A stretch of DNA of 34,722 nucleotides from Pseudomonas sp. KK4 (lineage in GTDB: Bacteria; Pseudomonadota; Gammaproteobacteria; Pseudomonadales; Pseudomonadaceae), in NCBI RefSeq assembly GCF_001984065.1, contig NZ_LYVP01000056.1:1-34722 (forward strand), in the 5' to 3' direction. Both the position numbers and the translations under genes were made by a program. The notes below the pieces were generated by a model. That model was given only the letters and a program-made list of their open reading frames with translations, did no database searches and had not been told where the DNA came from. Shown here in pieces: positions 7,148 through 15,509 of the stretch (position 1 is its first letter; each line of letters begins with the position of its first letter).

Positions 7148-7804
7148 TTAACGCAAACGTTCGGCGAGCCAGACGCCGATGTCGCGAATTTCCTCGGGTA
7201 ACACTTCGTGGCCCATTGGGTACTCCTGCCATGTCACGGTGACACCATGCTGCTTGAGGTACTCATAAGCGGTGCGCCCCATGGCGTTTTGCACCACGTC
7301 GTCGTACTGGCCGTGCAACGACAGCACCGGGATGCGTTGCTGGCTGGCGGACAGTTCGAGCTCATCGCTGAAGGTCGGGGCATAGGTGGAGAGGGCGATC
7401 ACGCCACCCAACGGTCCCTGCCAATTCAGGAAGGCGGTGTGCAGAACCACTGCTCCACCCTGGGAAAAGCCCGCCAGGAAAATCCGCGAGGCGTCTATTC
7501 CAATGGTTCGCTGCGCGTCGATCAGGTTGATGATCCGGCGCGACGACTCTTCCAGTTGATCACGGTTGATCGCCCGTGCCGGGCTCATGGCCAATATGTC
7601 GTACCAGCTCGGCATCTCGTAGCCGCCGTTTATGGTCACCGCACAGGTCGGTGCCTGGGGCAAAACGAAGCGGGTGGTCAGCAAGGTTTCCTGCAGGGCT
7701 TCAGCGACCGGCAGGAAGTCGTAGCGGTCGGCACCCAGGCCGTGCAGCCAGATGACGCAGGCGTCTGCGGGCTTGACGGGTTCGAGAATCAGGGGCTCGG
7801 TCAT
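7148..7804 (-). CDS. estB: Carboxylesterase (alpha/beta hydrolase, phospholipase/carboxylesterase family)
   Basis: The 218-residue product matches the length of P. fluorescens carboxylesterase II. The nucleophile motif GFSQGG places Ser114; Asp168 (HGQYDD) and His199 (PMGHE) complete a triad at exactly the positions known for that enzyme. An HGLG oxyanion segment is at residues 21-24. It hydrolyses short-chain carboxylic esters in the cytosol; no signal peptide is seen. It lies 107 bases upstream of rhlB on the same strand, and no strong terminator separates them, so read-through is possible. Confidence 0.93.
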   Translation of the reverse strand: MTEPLILEPVKPADACVIWLHGLGADRYDFLPVAEALQETLLTTRFVLPQAPTCAVTINGGYEMPSWYDILAMSPARAINRDQLEESSRRIINLIDAQRTIGIDASRIFLAGFSQGGAVVLHTAFLNWQGPLGGVIALSTYAPTFSDELELSASQQRIPVLSLHGQYDDVVQNAMGRTAYEYLKQHGVTVTWQEYPMGHEVLPEEIRDIGVWLAERLR

Positions 7805-8272
7805 GGCTGCTCCAAATGTGTGCGTGCGCTCTCTTTGCGTGCGAGGGGTAAGGGCGCGTCTGGTTGATCAGTTACGAAGATGTCGCAAGGTTACAAGTTT
7901 TGCTATTGACCTGTCGCTTTACCGCTTAAGCAGGCTGTGTGGTACGGGCTTTGCTATACGGAAGCGCGTAAGAAATTTCCCACGTCTGTCGGTAACACTA
8001 TCAGGCCATTGTTGGCAGTGGGATAGCAAAGAATCCGGTGATGGATGTTCGCCAGCGGCCTATACGGGCTTCGCGAACGTGAAAGGGCTACAGCCCGTTC
8101 GGCCGATTGGTGAGAAGTGAGTTGTCCATTCTGTGGATTTTCTCCTACTAGACTCATGGCAAAGGTCCTACGTCGGTTGACCCCAAAACAAGCCAACACG
8201 GGTCAGCAACGCCTCAAAAGGGTGCGACAGGACTCACGCTCCGACACAACAAGAGCAAAACTGGAGGTTTGA
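7805..8272. other. 468-base intergenic region between estB and aapJ
   Basis: The two genes diverge, so this region should hold both promoters. A weak sigma-70 pair for aapJ is TTGTCC (8122-8127) with TACTAG (8146-8151), spacing 18. A weak sigma-54-like element TGGCAGTGGGATAGCA is at 8013-8028, with GG and GC ten bases apart but poor flanks. No credible gene, REP or palindrome was found here. Confidence 0.5.
8122..8151 (+). promoter_or_regulatory. Candidate promoter of aapJQMP
   Basis: TTGTCC and TACTAG are 18 bases apart, leaving a leader of about 115 bases before aapJ. Matches to consensus are modest. Confidence 0.35.
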
Positions 8273-9304
8273 ATGAAGATGTTGAAATCCACCCTGGCTA
8301 TCGTGACTGCAGCCGCAGTACTCGGTATCAGCGGGTTCGCTCAGGCGGGTGCAACCCTGGATGCAGTGCAGAAGAAAGGTTTCGTGCAGTGTGGCGTCAG
8401 CGATGGTCTGCCAGGCTTCTCGGTTCCGGACTCCACCGGCAAGATCGTCGGTATCGATGCTGACTACTGCCGCGCCGTGGCCGCTGCCGTATTCGGCGAC
8501 GCGACCAAGGTCAAGTTCAGTCAGTTGAACGCCAAAGAGCGCTTCACCGCGCTGCAATCGGGCGAAATCGACATCCTGTCGCGCAACACCACCATGACCA
8601 GCTCGCGTGACGCCGGCATGGGTCTGAAATTCCCGGGCTTCATCACTTACTACGACGGCATCGGCTTCCTGGTAAACAACAAGCTGGGCGTGAAGAGCGC
8701 CAAAGAGCTCGATGGCGCGACCATCTGCATCCAGGCCGGTACCACCACCGAACTGAACGTTTCCGACTACTTCCGCGGCAACGGTCTGAAATACACCCCG
8801 ATCACTTTCGACACCTCCGATGAAAGCGCCAAGTCGCTGGAATCCGGTCGTTGCGACGTGTTGACCTCCGACAAGTCCCAGCTGTTCGCCCAGCGCAGCA
8901 AGCTGGCTTCGCCGAAGGACTACGTGGTTCTGCCGGAAACCATTTCCAAGGAGCCTCTGGGCCCGGTCGTGCGTAACGGCGACGACGAGTGGCTGGCCAT
9001 CGTGCGCTGGGTTGGCTACGCCATGCTCAACGCTGAAGAGGCTGGCATCACCTCCAAAAACGTCGAAGCAGAAGCCAAAGGTACCAAGAACCCGGACGTC
9101 GCTCGTCTGCTGGGTACCGACGGTGAATACGGCAAAGACCTGAAAGTGAAGAAAGACTGGGTCGTACAGATCGTCAAGCAAGTGGGCAACTACGGCGAAG
9201 TGTTCGAGAAAAACCTCGGCAAGAGCACTCCGCTGGAAATCGACCGCGGGCTGAACGCCTTGTGGAACGCTGGCGGCATTCAATACGCACCACCAGTGCG
9301 CTGA
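8273..9304 (+). CDS. aapJ: General L-amino acid ABC transporter, periplasmic binding protein AapJ
   Basis: AapJ captures polar L-amino acids (glutamate, glutamine, aspartate, asparagine and others) in the periplasm and delivers them to AapQM. The 343-residue protein starts with a clear signal peptide ending FAQA-G (about residue 25). It then shows the family segments GFVQCGVSDGLPGFS, GIDADYCRAVAAAVFGD and SRNTTMTSSRD, and the C-terminal RGLNALWNAGGIQYAPP. The length is typical of AapJ/BztA and larger than simple HisJ-type proteins. GGAGG lies eight bases before the start. It is the first gene of aapJQMP. Confidence 0.94.
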   Translation: MKMLKSTLAIVTAAAVLGISGFAQAGATLDAVQKKGFVQCGVSDGLPGFSVPDSTGKIVGIDADYCRAVAAAVFGDATKVKFSQLNAKERFTALQSGEIDILSRNTTMTSSRDAGMGLKFPGFITYYDGIGFLVNNKLGVKSAKELDGATICIQAGTTTELNVSDYFRGNGLKYTPITFDTSDESAKSLESGRCDVLTSDKSQLFAQRSKLASPKDYVVLPETISKEPLGPVVRNGDDEWLAIVRWVGYAMLNAEEAGITSKNVEAEAKGTKNPDVARLLGTDGEYGKDLKVKKDWVVQIVKQVGNYGEVFEKNLGKSTPLEIDRGLNALWNAGGIQYAPPVR

Positions 9305-9311
9305 TGGTTCT

Positions 9312-9340
9312 ATCACCCGGCAGGCCAACTGCCGGGTGAT
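9312..9340 (+). other. Stable RNA hairpin between aapJ and aapQ
   Basis: ATCACCCGGCAG and CTGCCGGGTGAT are perfect 12-base arms around a five-base loop, seven bases after the aapJ stop. There is no T-run. Such hairpins often protect the upstream binding-protein mRNA, so that it is made in excess over the permease; that role is inferred. Confidence 0.75.
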
Positions 9341-9369
9341 GTTCTGTTCCATTCCTTGCGGGGCACTTC

Positions 9370-10551
9370 ATGCAAAATTCTATCGGCGCACCAAAGCAGA
9401 GGCTCAGCCTCAGCGACCCAAAAGTGCGTGCGTGGCTCTTCCAGATCATCACCATTGTCGCGGTGGTCTCGATGGGCTGGTACCTGTTCGACAACACGCA
9501 GACCAACCTTCAGCACCGGGGCATTACCTCGGGCTTCGACTTTCTGGAGCGCAGTGCCGGGTTCGGCATCGCTCAACACCTGATCGACTACACCGAAGCG
9601 GACAGTTATGCCCGGGTGTTCGTCATCGGCCTGCTCAACACCCTGCTGGTGACCTTCATCGGTGTCATCCTGGCGACCCTCCTGGGCTTCATCGTCGGTG
9701 TGGCCCGACTGTCGAAGAACTGGATCATCGCCAAGCTGGCCACCGTATACGTGGAAGTCTTCCGTAACATTCCACCGCTGCTGCAGATCCTGTTCTGGTA
9801 CTTCGCGGTGTTCCTGACCATGCCGGGGCCGCGCAACAGCCACAACTTCGGCGACACCTTCTTCGTCAGCAGCCGCGGCCTGAACATGCCGGCCGCGCTG
9901 ATCGCCGATGGTTTCTGGCCGTTCGTGGTCAGCGTCGTGGTGGCCATCGTTGCCATCGTGCTGATGTGCCGCTGGGCCAACAAGCGCTTCGAAGCGACCG
10001 GTGTGCCCTTCCACAAGTTCTGGACCGGCCTGGCACTGTTCCTGGTGATCCCGGCATTGTGCGCGCTGATCTTCGGTGCACCGGTGCACTGGGAAATGCC
10101 CAAGCTGCAAGGCTTCAACTTCGTGGGTGGCTGGGTACTGATCCCGGAACTGCTGGCGCTGACCCTGGCCCTGACCGTGTACACCGCAGCGTTCATCGCC
10201 GAGATCGTGCGTTCGGGCATCAAGTCGGTCAGCCATGGCCAGACCGAAGCGGCTCACTCGCTTGGCCTGCGCAACGGTCCGACGCTGCGCAAGGTGATCA
10301 TCCCGCAAGCCCTGCGCGTGATCATTCCACCGCTGACCAGCCAGTACCTGAACCTGGCGAAGAACTCCTCGCTGGCGGCCGGTATCGGTTACCCGGAAAT
10401 GGTGTCGTTGTTCGCCGGTACGGTGCTGAACCAGACCGGACAGGCGATCGAGGTGATTGCCATCACCATGAGCGTGTACCTGGCGATCAGTATCAGCATT
10501 TCCCTGCTGATGAACTGGTACAACAAGCGCATTGCGCTGATCGAGCGGTAA
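9370..10551 (+). CDS. aapQ: General L-amino acid ABC transporter, permease AapQ
   Basis: AapQ is an integral inner-membrane permease of the His/Glu/Gln family and forms the translocation path with AapM. The 393-residue product is long for the family because of a periplasmic insert (about residues 30-75 and around 155-190), a feature of Aap/Bzt systems. The ATPase-contacting EAA loop is clear near residues 290-310 (HGQTEAAHSLGLRNGPTLRKVIIPQALRV). Several hydrophobic helices are visible, the first at about residues 19-38. The gene lies 65 bases after aapJ across a hairpin and ten bases before aapM. Confidence 0.93.
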   Translation: MQNSIGAPKQRLSLSDPKVRAWLFQIITIVAVVSMGWYLFDNTQTNLQHRGITSGFDFLERSAGFGIAQHLIDYTEADSYARVFVIGLLNTLLVTFIGVILATLLGFIVGVARLSKNWIIAKLATVYVEVFRNIPPLLQILFWYFAVFLTMPGPRNSHNFGDTFFVSSRGLNMPAALIADGFWPFVVSVVVAIVAIVLMCRWANKRFEATGVPFHKFWTGLALFLVIPALCALIFGAPVHWEMPKLQGFNFVGGWVLIPELLALTLALTVYTAAFIAEIVRSGIKSVSHGQTEAAHSLGLRNGPTLRKVIIPQALRVIIPPLTSQYLNLAKNSSLAAGIGYPEMVSLFAGTVLNQTGQAIEVIAITMSVYLAISISISLLMNWYNKRIALIER

Positions 10552-10561
10552 GGAAAAGCGC

Positions 10562-11659
10562 ATGAGTACTCATACTTTCAAACCCGACATGCCCCCACCG
10601 AGCAGCAGCATCGGCGTGGTGGCGTGGATGCGCGCGAACATGTTCTCCAGCTGGCTCAACACCCTGCTGACCCTGTTTGCGTTCTACCTGATTTACCTGG
10701 TGGTGCCGCCGATCCTGCATTGGGCGATCCTCGACGCCAACTGGGTCGGCACCACCCGCGCCGACTGCACCAAGGAAGGCGCCTGCTGGGTGTTCATTCA
10801 GCAGCGTTTCGGCCAGTTCATGTACGGCTACTACCCGCCGGAACTGCGCTGGCGCGTGGACCTGACCGTGTGGCTGGCGGTCATCGGCGTGGCACCGCTG
10901 TTCATCTCGCGCTTCCCGCGTAAAGCGATTTACGGCCTGAGCTTCCTGGTGCTGTACCCGATCATTGCCTGGTGCCTGCTGCACGGTGGCGTGTTCGGCC
11001 TGACCCAGGTAGCGACCAGCCAGTGGGGCGGCCTGATGCTGACCCTGGTGATCGCCACGGTCGGTATCGCCGGTGCGTTGCCGCTGGGGATCGTCCTGGC
11101 CCTGGGCCGTCGTTCGAACATGCCGGCGATTCGGGTGGTCTGCGTGACCTTCATCGAATTCTGGCGCGGCGTGCCGTTGATCACGGTGCTGTTCATGTCC
11201 TCGGTGATGCTGCCGCTGTTCCTGCCCGAAGGCATGAACTTCGACAAACTGCTGCGGGCGCTGATCGGCGTGATCCTGTTCCAGTCGGCCTACGTGGCCG
11301 AAGTGGTACGCGGCGGTCTGCAAGCGATCCCCAAAGGGCAATATGAAGCGGCCGCGGCGATGGGCCTGGGTTACTGGCGCAGCATGGGCCTGGTGATTCT
11401 GCCGCAAGCCCTGAAGCTGGTGATCCCGGGCATCGTCAACACCTTCATCGCCCTGTTCAAGGACACGAGCCTGGTGATCATCATCGGCCTGTTCGACCTG
11501 CTCAACAGCGTCAAGCAAGCCGCCGCCGACCCGAAATGGCTGGGCATGGCCACCGAAGGCTACGTGTTCGCCGCCCTGGTGTTCTGGATTTTCTGTTTTG
11601 GTATGTCGCGCTATTCCATGCATCTGGAACGCAAGCTCGACACAGGCCACAAGCGCTAA
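10562..11659 (+). CDS. aapM: General L-amino acid ABC transporter, permease AapM
   Basis: This is the second membrane permease of the transporter, 365 residues. After an extended N-terminal part with a Cys-containing periplasmic stretch (TRADCTKEGACW), the standard permease core follows with TM helices and the EAA loop (KGQYEAAAAMGLGYWRSMGLVILPQALK, written here only to show position near residues 258-285). The C-terminus has the KDTSLVIIIGLFDLLN segment common to the family. GGAAAAG upstream of the ATG at 10562 serves as ribosome site. It is ten bases after aapQ and 27 before aapP. Confidence 0.93.
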   Translation: MSTHTFKPDMPPPSSSIGVVAWMRANMFSSWLNTLLTLFAFYLIYLVVPPILHWAILDANWVGTTRADCTKEGACWVFIQQRFGQFMYGYYPPELRWRVDLTVWLAVIGVAPLFISRFPRKAIYGLSFLVLYPIIAWCLLHGGVFGLTQVATSQWGGLMLTLVIATVGIAGALPLGIVLALGRRSNMPAIRVVCVTFIEFWRGVPLITVLFMSSVMLPLFLPEGMNFDKLLRALIGVILFQSAYVAEVVRGGLQAIPKGQYEAAAAMGLGYWRSMGLVILPQALKLVIPGIVNTFIALFKDTSLVIIIGLFDLLNSVKQAAADPKWLGMATEGYVFAALVFWIFCFGMSRYSMHLERKLDTGHKR

Positions 11660-11686
11660 GTCGCTACTTATTTAGGAAGTTTTCTG

Positions 11687-12451
11687 ATGAGCGAAGCAAT
11701 CAAACAGCCTGTGAGCCCTGAAGGCATTATTCAGATGCAGGGCGTCAACAAGTGGTACGGCCAGTTCCACGTGTTGAAAGACATCAACCTCAACGTCAAG
11801 CAGGGCGAGCGAATCGTGTTGTGCGGGCCGTCGGGTTCGGGCAAGTCCACCACCATCCGTTGCCTCAACCGCCTGGAAGAACACCAGCAGGGCCGCATCG
11901 TGGTCGATGGCGTGGAACTGACCAACGACCTCAAGCAGATCGAAGCGATCCGCCGTGAAGTCGGCATGGTGTTCCAGCACTTCAACCTGTTCCCGCACCT
12001 GACCATCCTGCAGAACTGCACCCTGGCGCCGATGTGGGTGCGCAAGATGCCCAAGCGCAAGGCCGAGGAAATCGCCATGCACTACCTGGAGCGCGTACGC
12101 ATTCCGGAGCAGGCGCACAAGTACCCGGGGCAACTGTCCGGCGGTCAGCAGCAGCGTGTGGCGATCGCCCGTGCGCTGTGCATGAAACCGAAAATCATGC
12201 TGTTCGACGAACCGACGTCGGCACTCGACCCTGAGATGGTCAAAGAGGTACTGGACACCATGATCGGCCTGGCCGAAGACGGCATGACCATGCTCTGCGT
12301 GACCCACGAAATGGGTTTTGCCCGCACCGTGGCCAACCGCGTGATCTTCATGGACAAGGGTGAAATCGTCGAACAGGCCGCGCCGAACGACTTCTTCGAC
12401 AACCCGCAGAACGACCGCACCAAGTTGTTTCTGAGCCAGATCCTGCATTGA
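11687..12451 (+). CDS. aapP: General L-amino acid ABC transporter, ATPase AapP
   Basis: AapP is the cytoplasmic ATPase that powers AapQM. The 254-residue product has Walker A GPSGSGKST (47-55), the Q-loop in VFQHFNLFPH (about 95-104), signature LSGGQ (150-154), Walker B MLFDE (171-175), the D-loop SALD and switch His207 (CVTHEMG). Length and sequence are typical of the polar amino acid ATPase group (GlnQ/HisP-like). It is the last gene of the operon and is followed within 20 bases by a strong terminator. Confidence 0.96.
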   Translation: MSEAIKQPVSPEGIIQMQGVNKWYGQFHVLKDINLNVKQGERIVLCGPSGSGKSTTIRCLNRLEEHQQGRIVVDGVELTNDLKQIEAIRREVGMVFQHFNLFPHLTILQNCTLAPMWVRKMPKRKAEEIAMHYLERVRIPEQAHKYPGQLSGGQQQRVAIARALCMKPKIMLFDEPTSALDPEMVKEVLDTMIGLAEDGMTMLCVTHEMGFARTVANRVIFMDKGEIVEQAAPNDFFDNPQNDRTKLFLSQILH

Positions 12452-12467
12452 TCGACGCCTGCAAATG

Positions 12468-12501
12468 AAATAAACCCGGACTCGGATCCGGGTTTATTTT
12501 T
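12468..12501 (+). terminator. Rho-independent terminator of aapJQMP
   Basis: AAATAAACCCGGA and TCCGGGTTTATTT are perfect 13-base arms with a six-base loop, ending in a short T-run, placed 17 bases after the aapP stop. Confidence 0.92.
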
Positions 12502-12522
12502 GCCCGCGGATTGTGCCGGTCT

Positions 12523-12603
12523 CTGTAGGAGTTGCCGCAGGCTGCGATCTTTTGATCATGAAAAACAAGGTCAAAAGATCGCAGCCTGCGGCAGCTCCTA
12601 CAG
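12523..12603. repeat. Inverted repeat of the GCCGCAGGCTGCGATC family
   Basis: The arms 12523-12555 and 12571-12603 match over 33 bases with one mismatch. This is a common Pseudomonas intergenic repeat, unrelated in sequence to the other REPs here. It ends 13 bases from the mqsA stop and could terminate that message. Confidence 0.88.
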
Positions 12604-12616
12604 CGTGTTAACGAGG

Positions 12617-13099
12617 TCAGGACACCTCGATTATTTCGTGCTCTTTGTGTTCGACATGTGTGAAACCTCTCAAGTCCGCGCCTTCGCCCAGTGCTTTCAC
12701 ATCGGTGAGCAGATGCGGATAGCGGTCCAGCAGTCGCATCAGCAGTACCAGCGTCTTTGGCGCGAGTACTTCGCCGCGCTCGTAGCGGGAGAACGCATTG
12801 TGTCCACCGCCGGACAACAGGAGCACGGCTTCTTTCTGTGACAGATGCAGTTTGCGGCGGATGCGCTTGAGTTCGTCGCCGATCATCCGTCTTGCGGTCA
12901 TGACCAGTTCGTCACCCGCTTGCGAATGTCGTTGCGAACAACAGTCGTCCAACTCGACTTCCCCGCACATCTGGCATTCCCAGCCAGACAAATCATCCAC
13001 GCGTCGTTCCATGCCATTGACGCTCATGGTTTCGCTACGGCCCTCGAAATGCCGCATTCCTTCTCTGGCGCCACAGCTGAAACATTGCTGGGTTTTCAT
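12617..13099 (-). CDS. mqsA: MqsA-type antitoxin (zinc finger plus Xre HTH)
   Basis: The product should neutralise the MqsR toxin and repress the operon. The ATG at 13099 gives 160 residues. The N-terminal zinc module has Cys6-x2-Cys9 and Cys42-x2-Cys45. The C-terminal Xre-like HTH carries LSQKEAVLLLSGGGHNAFSR and continues into YERGEV, very close to the GGGVNAFSRYEKG block of E. coli MqsA. Compared with the 131-residue E. coli protein it has a C-terminal tail of about 25 residues rich in His and Glu. The start overlaps the toxin stop by four bases (ATGA), the usual toxin-first order for mqsRA. A reading to 13207 would run into mqsR and is rejected. Confidence 0.9.
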   Translation of the reverse strand: MKTQQCFSCGAREGMRHFEGRSETMSVNGMERRVDDLSGWECQMCGEVELDDCCSQRHSQAGDELVMTARRMIGDELKRIRRKLHLSQKEAVLLLSGGGHNAFSRYERGEVLAPKTLVLLMRLLDRYPHLLTDVKALGEGADLRGFTHVEHKEHEIIEVS

Positions 13100-13407
13100 T
13101 GAGATTTCTCCTTGAAAGAGATTACGGGTGAACCGCCTTGTGGGCGGTACGTCACCTTGATGTAAATCTCCAGACCGAACGTATTGATGTGATACACGTC
13201 TTGCCAAACGCGGTGGTCGTTGTAGGTGGTCATCGACTTGTAGAGCATCTTCGCCTGAAGTTCGAAAACCACCGCCCGCATCTCTTGGAGGCTGAGGCCT
13301 AAAACCCTTCCACCTTCTTTGGCACTACTGGTGAATGCTTTGTCTCCAAGCCGCCTGACATCCTCCTTGATCATCGCCAAGTCGTAATGGGGTGTGCTCT
13401 TTTCCAT
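13096..13407 (-). CDS. mqsR: MqsR-type toxin (mRNA endonuclease)
   Basis: MqsR is a RelE-fold, ribosome-independent endoribonuclease that cuts mRNA, in E. coli mainly at GCU. The 103-residue product begins MEKSTPH, like the E. coli protein (MEKRTPH), and has the signature YKSMTTYNDHRVWQDVY (56-72). Lys57, Gln69, Tyr82 and Lys99 line up with the catalytic or structural Lys56, Gln68, Tyr81 and Lys96 of E. coli MqsR, and it ends in ISFKEK. All key residues are present, so it is probably active. It is co-transcribed with mqsA downstream of the palindrome at 13425-13447. Confidence 0.93.
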   Translation of the reverse strand: MEKSTPHYDLAMIKEDVRRLGDKAFTSSAKEGGRVLGLSLQEMRAVVFELQAKMLYKSMTTYNDHRVWQDVYHINTFGLEIYIKVTYRPQGGSPVISFKEKSQ

Positions 13408-13424
13408 AAGAAACCCTGTCCCTG

Positions 13425-13447
13425 AAATTACCCTTAAAGGGTAATTT
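13425..13447. promoter_or_regulatory. Candidate MqsA operator
   Basis: Perfect 11-base arms, AAATTACCCTT and AAGGGTAATTT, surround a single central A, 18 bases upstream of the mqsR start. The antitoxin family represses its own operon through such palindromes. The binder is inferred from position. Confidence 0.65.
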
Positions 13448-13533
13448 AGACCAATCGAAAATTCCGCTCCTTTGCCTGCCCACTGACCCTAGGCGGTTGT
13501 CGTCCTACACGAAGCTGACTAACATGTCGGAAA

Positions 13534-13554
13534 TTCATCCTATGATTGGATGAA
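13534..13554. promoter_or_regulatory. Candidate operator of the FadR-type regulator
   Basis: TTCATCC and GGATGAA form a perfect inverted repeat with a seven-base centre, 13 bases before the regulator start. GntR/FadR regulators commonly bind such sites upstream of their own genes. Confidence 0.5.
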
Positions 13555-13566
13555 AAGGCGGATTAC

Positions 13567-14226
13567 ATGTCAGACATTTCTCCATTAGTGAAACGATCCC
13601 TGGTCGATCAGGCCCTGGACCAGTTGCGCCAGCGCATCAATCAGGGTGTTTGGGTGGTGGGGCAGCGCTTGCCCACCGAGCCAGAGCTGTCCGCCGAATT
13701 GGGCATCAGCCGCAACACCGTGCGTGAAGCAATGCGGGTGCTGGCGTTTTCCGGGCTGATCGAGATTCGTCAGGGCGACGGCAGTTACTTGCGGGCGGTG
13801 GTCGATCCGCTGGATACCCTGAAGGTGCTGTCGCGGTGTTCCCTGGAGCAGGCCCGGGAGACCCGGCACATCCTTGAAGTCGAAGCCATCGGCCTGGCGG
13901 CCTTGCGCCGAACCGAGGAAGACCTGGTGGCCTTGCGCGAGGCGCTCGGCGTCAGTGGCAGCCACTATCACGGCGATCTCGATACCTATATCGCCTGCGA
14001 TCTGGTGTTCCACCGCCGCCTGGTGGACGCCGCGCACAACCCGACCCTGAGCGAGTTGTATCGCTATTTTTCCAGCGTGGTGGGTGAGCAATTGCGCCAC
14101 TGCCTGAACATCACCCCCCGGCGTCAGGAGGTGTTCGACCTGCACATCGAACTGCTCGATGCCGTCGAACAACGGGACCCTGAGCGGGCCAAAGCCCTGT
14201 CGAGGCAGTTGATCAATGAACCTTGA
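13567..14226 (+). CDS. GntR-family transcriptional regulator, FadR subfamily (FCD domain)
   Basis: The N-terminal winged HTH (about residues 6-75) has the family core RLPTEPELSAELGISRNTVR followed by EAMRVLAFSGLIEIRQGDGS. The C-terminal part is an all-helical FCD ligand domain, with the metal-site pattern D-x3-H in CDLVFHRRL and a further His in FDLHIELL. I use the ATG at 13567 (219 residues); a TTG at 13546 would lie within the palindrome and is less likely. The next gene, an MFS exporter or importer, overlaps or starts just after its stop, so the regulator probably controls transport of a small acid or cyanate-like compound. The ligand cannot be read from sequence. Confidence 0.85.
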   Translation: MSDISPLVKRSLVDQALDQLRQRINQGVWVVGQRLPTEPELSAELGISRNTVREAMRVLAFSGLIEIRQGDGSYLRAVVDPLDTLKVLSRCSLEQARETRHILEVEAIGLAALRRTEEDLVALREALGVSGSHYHGDLDTYIACDLVFHRRLVDAAHNPTLSELYRYFSSVVGEQLRHCLNITPRRQEVFDLHIELLDAVEQRDPERAKALSRQLINEP

Positions 14227-15508
14227 ACCCGAGAACGCCATGTCCAGCCAGCACACCCCACCGCCCAATCGCTCGGCTGAACTGCTGATCGACGCCGAAG
14301 CGGACGACGCGCACGTGCAGCAAAGCCAACCGGTGTTGCGCCGGCCGTTGCTGCTGCTGTTGGGCTTGATCCTGGTGGCGCTGAACCTGCGCCCGGCGCT
14401 GTCGAGCATGGCGCCGATGCTCAGCGAGGTGTCGAAATCCCTTGGGTTGTCGGCAGCTCTGGCCGGTTTGCTGACGACCTTGCCGGTGCTCTGCCTCGGC
14501 CTGTTTGCGCCCCTGGCGCCGGTGCTGGCGCGACGTTTCGGCGCTGAGCGAGTGGTGTTGGGCATCCTTTTGACCCTGGCCGGCGGGATCATCCTGCGCA
14601 GTTCGTTCGGCGAGATCGGCCTGTTTGCCGGCAGCGTGCTGGCCGGTGCCAGCATCGGTGTGATCGGTGTGTTGCTGCCGGGCATCGTCAAGCGTGACTT
14701 CCCGAAACAGGCCGGGACCATGACCGGCGTCTACACCATGGCCCTGTGCCTGGGCGCGGCCATGGCGGCGGGCGCCACCGTGCCCTTGAGCGAGCATTTC
14801 GACAAGAGCTGGGCAATGGGCCTGGGTTTCTGGGTGATCCCGGCATTGGCCGCCGCGCTGTTCTGGTTGCCGCAAGTCGGCCAGAAACACGGCGCCCATC
14901 ACGTGGCCTACCGCGTGCGCGGTCTGTTGCGTGACCCATTGGCGTGGCAGGTGACGCTGTACATGGGCCTGCAATCGTCCCTGGCCTACATCGTGTTCGG
15001 CTGGTTGCCATCGATCCTGATCGGCCGCGGCCTGACGCCGACCCAGGCCGGCCTGGTGCTCTCCGGCTCGGTGATCGTGCAATTGATCAGCTCACTGGCT
15101 GCCCCCTGGCTGGCCACCCGTGGCAAGGATCAGCGCCCGGCGATCGTGATCGTCATGGTGATGACCCTGGGCGGTCTGTTCGGTTGCCTCTACGCGCCGA
15201 TCGAAGGCCTGTGGGGCTGGGCGATTCTGCTGGGCCTGGGGCAGGGCGCCACGTTCAGCCTGGCGCTGACCCTGATCGTGCTGCGCTCGCGGGACTCCCA
15301 CGTCGCGGCCAACCTGTCGAGCATGGCCCAAGGCTTTGGCTACACCCTGGCGTCCATGGGCCCGTTCGCGGTCGGCATCGTCCACGACTGGACCGGCGGC
15401 TGGAACGCCGTGGGCTGGATCTTCGCGGTGATCGGCCTCGGCGCCATCATTGCCGGCCTCGGTGCCGGGCGTTCGTTGTACGTCCAGGTGGTCAGCGAAA
15501 AAGTCTGA
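14216..15508 (+). CDS. MFS transporter of the CynX/NimT family
   Basis: This is an inner-membrane transporter of the major facilitator superfamily with about twelve hydrophobic helices and the CynX-like opening LILVALNLRPALSSMAPML. CynX (cyanate) and NimT (2-nitroimidazole) are the named relatives; the actual substrate here is unknown. It begins within the last codons of the GntR regulator gene if ATG 14216 is used (430 residues). ATG 14240 (422 residues) is an equal alternative, since neither has a strong ribosome site. The polar N-terminal stretch of about 45 residues before the first helix is cytoplasmic. It ends one base before the convergent fimbrial gene. Confidence 0.87.
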   Translation: MNLEPENAMSSQHTPPPNRSAELLIDAEADDAHVQQSQPVLRRPLLLLLGLILVALNLRPALSSMAPMLSEVSKSLGLSAALAGLLTTLPVLCLGLFAPLAPVLARRFGAERVVLGILLTLAGGIILRSSFGEIGLFAGSVLAGASIGVIGVLLPGIVKRDFPKQAGTMTGVYTMALCLGAAMAAGATVPLSEHFDKSWAMGLGFWVIPALAAALFWLPQVGQKHGAHHVAYRVRGLLRDPLAWQVTLYMGLQSSLAYIVFGWLPSILIGRGLTPTQAGLVLSGSVIVQLISSLAAPWLATRGKDQRPAIVIVMVMTLGGLFGCLYAPIEGLWGWAILLGLGQGATFSLALTLIVLRSRDSHVAANLSSMAQGFGYTLASMGPFAVGIVHDWTGGWNAVGWIFAVIGLGAIIAGLGAGRSLYVQVVSEKV

Positions 15509-15509
15509 A

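Noticed and set aside
8013..8028. Sigma-54 promoter for aapJQMP
   Set aside because: GG and GC have correct spacing but the surrounding bases fit the consensus poorly and the leader would be over 230 bases.
12523..12603. CRISPR-like array or small RNA gene at the inverted repeat
   Set aside because: There are only two arms in inverted, not direct, orientation, matching a known type of Pseudomonas intergenic repeat.
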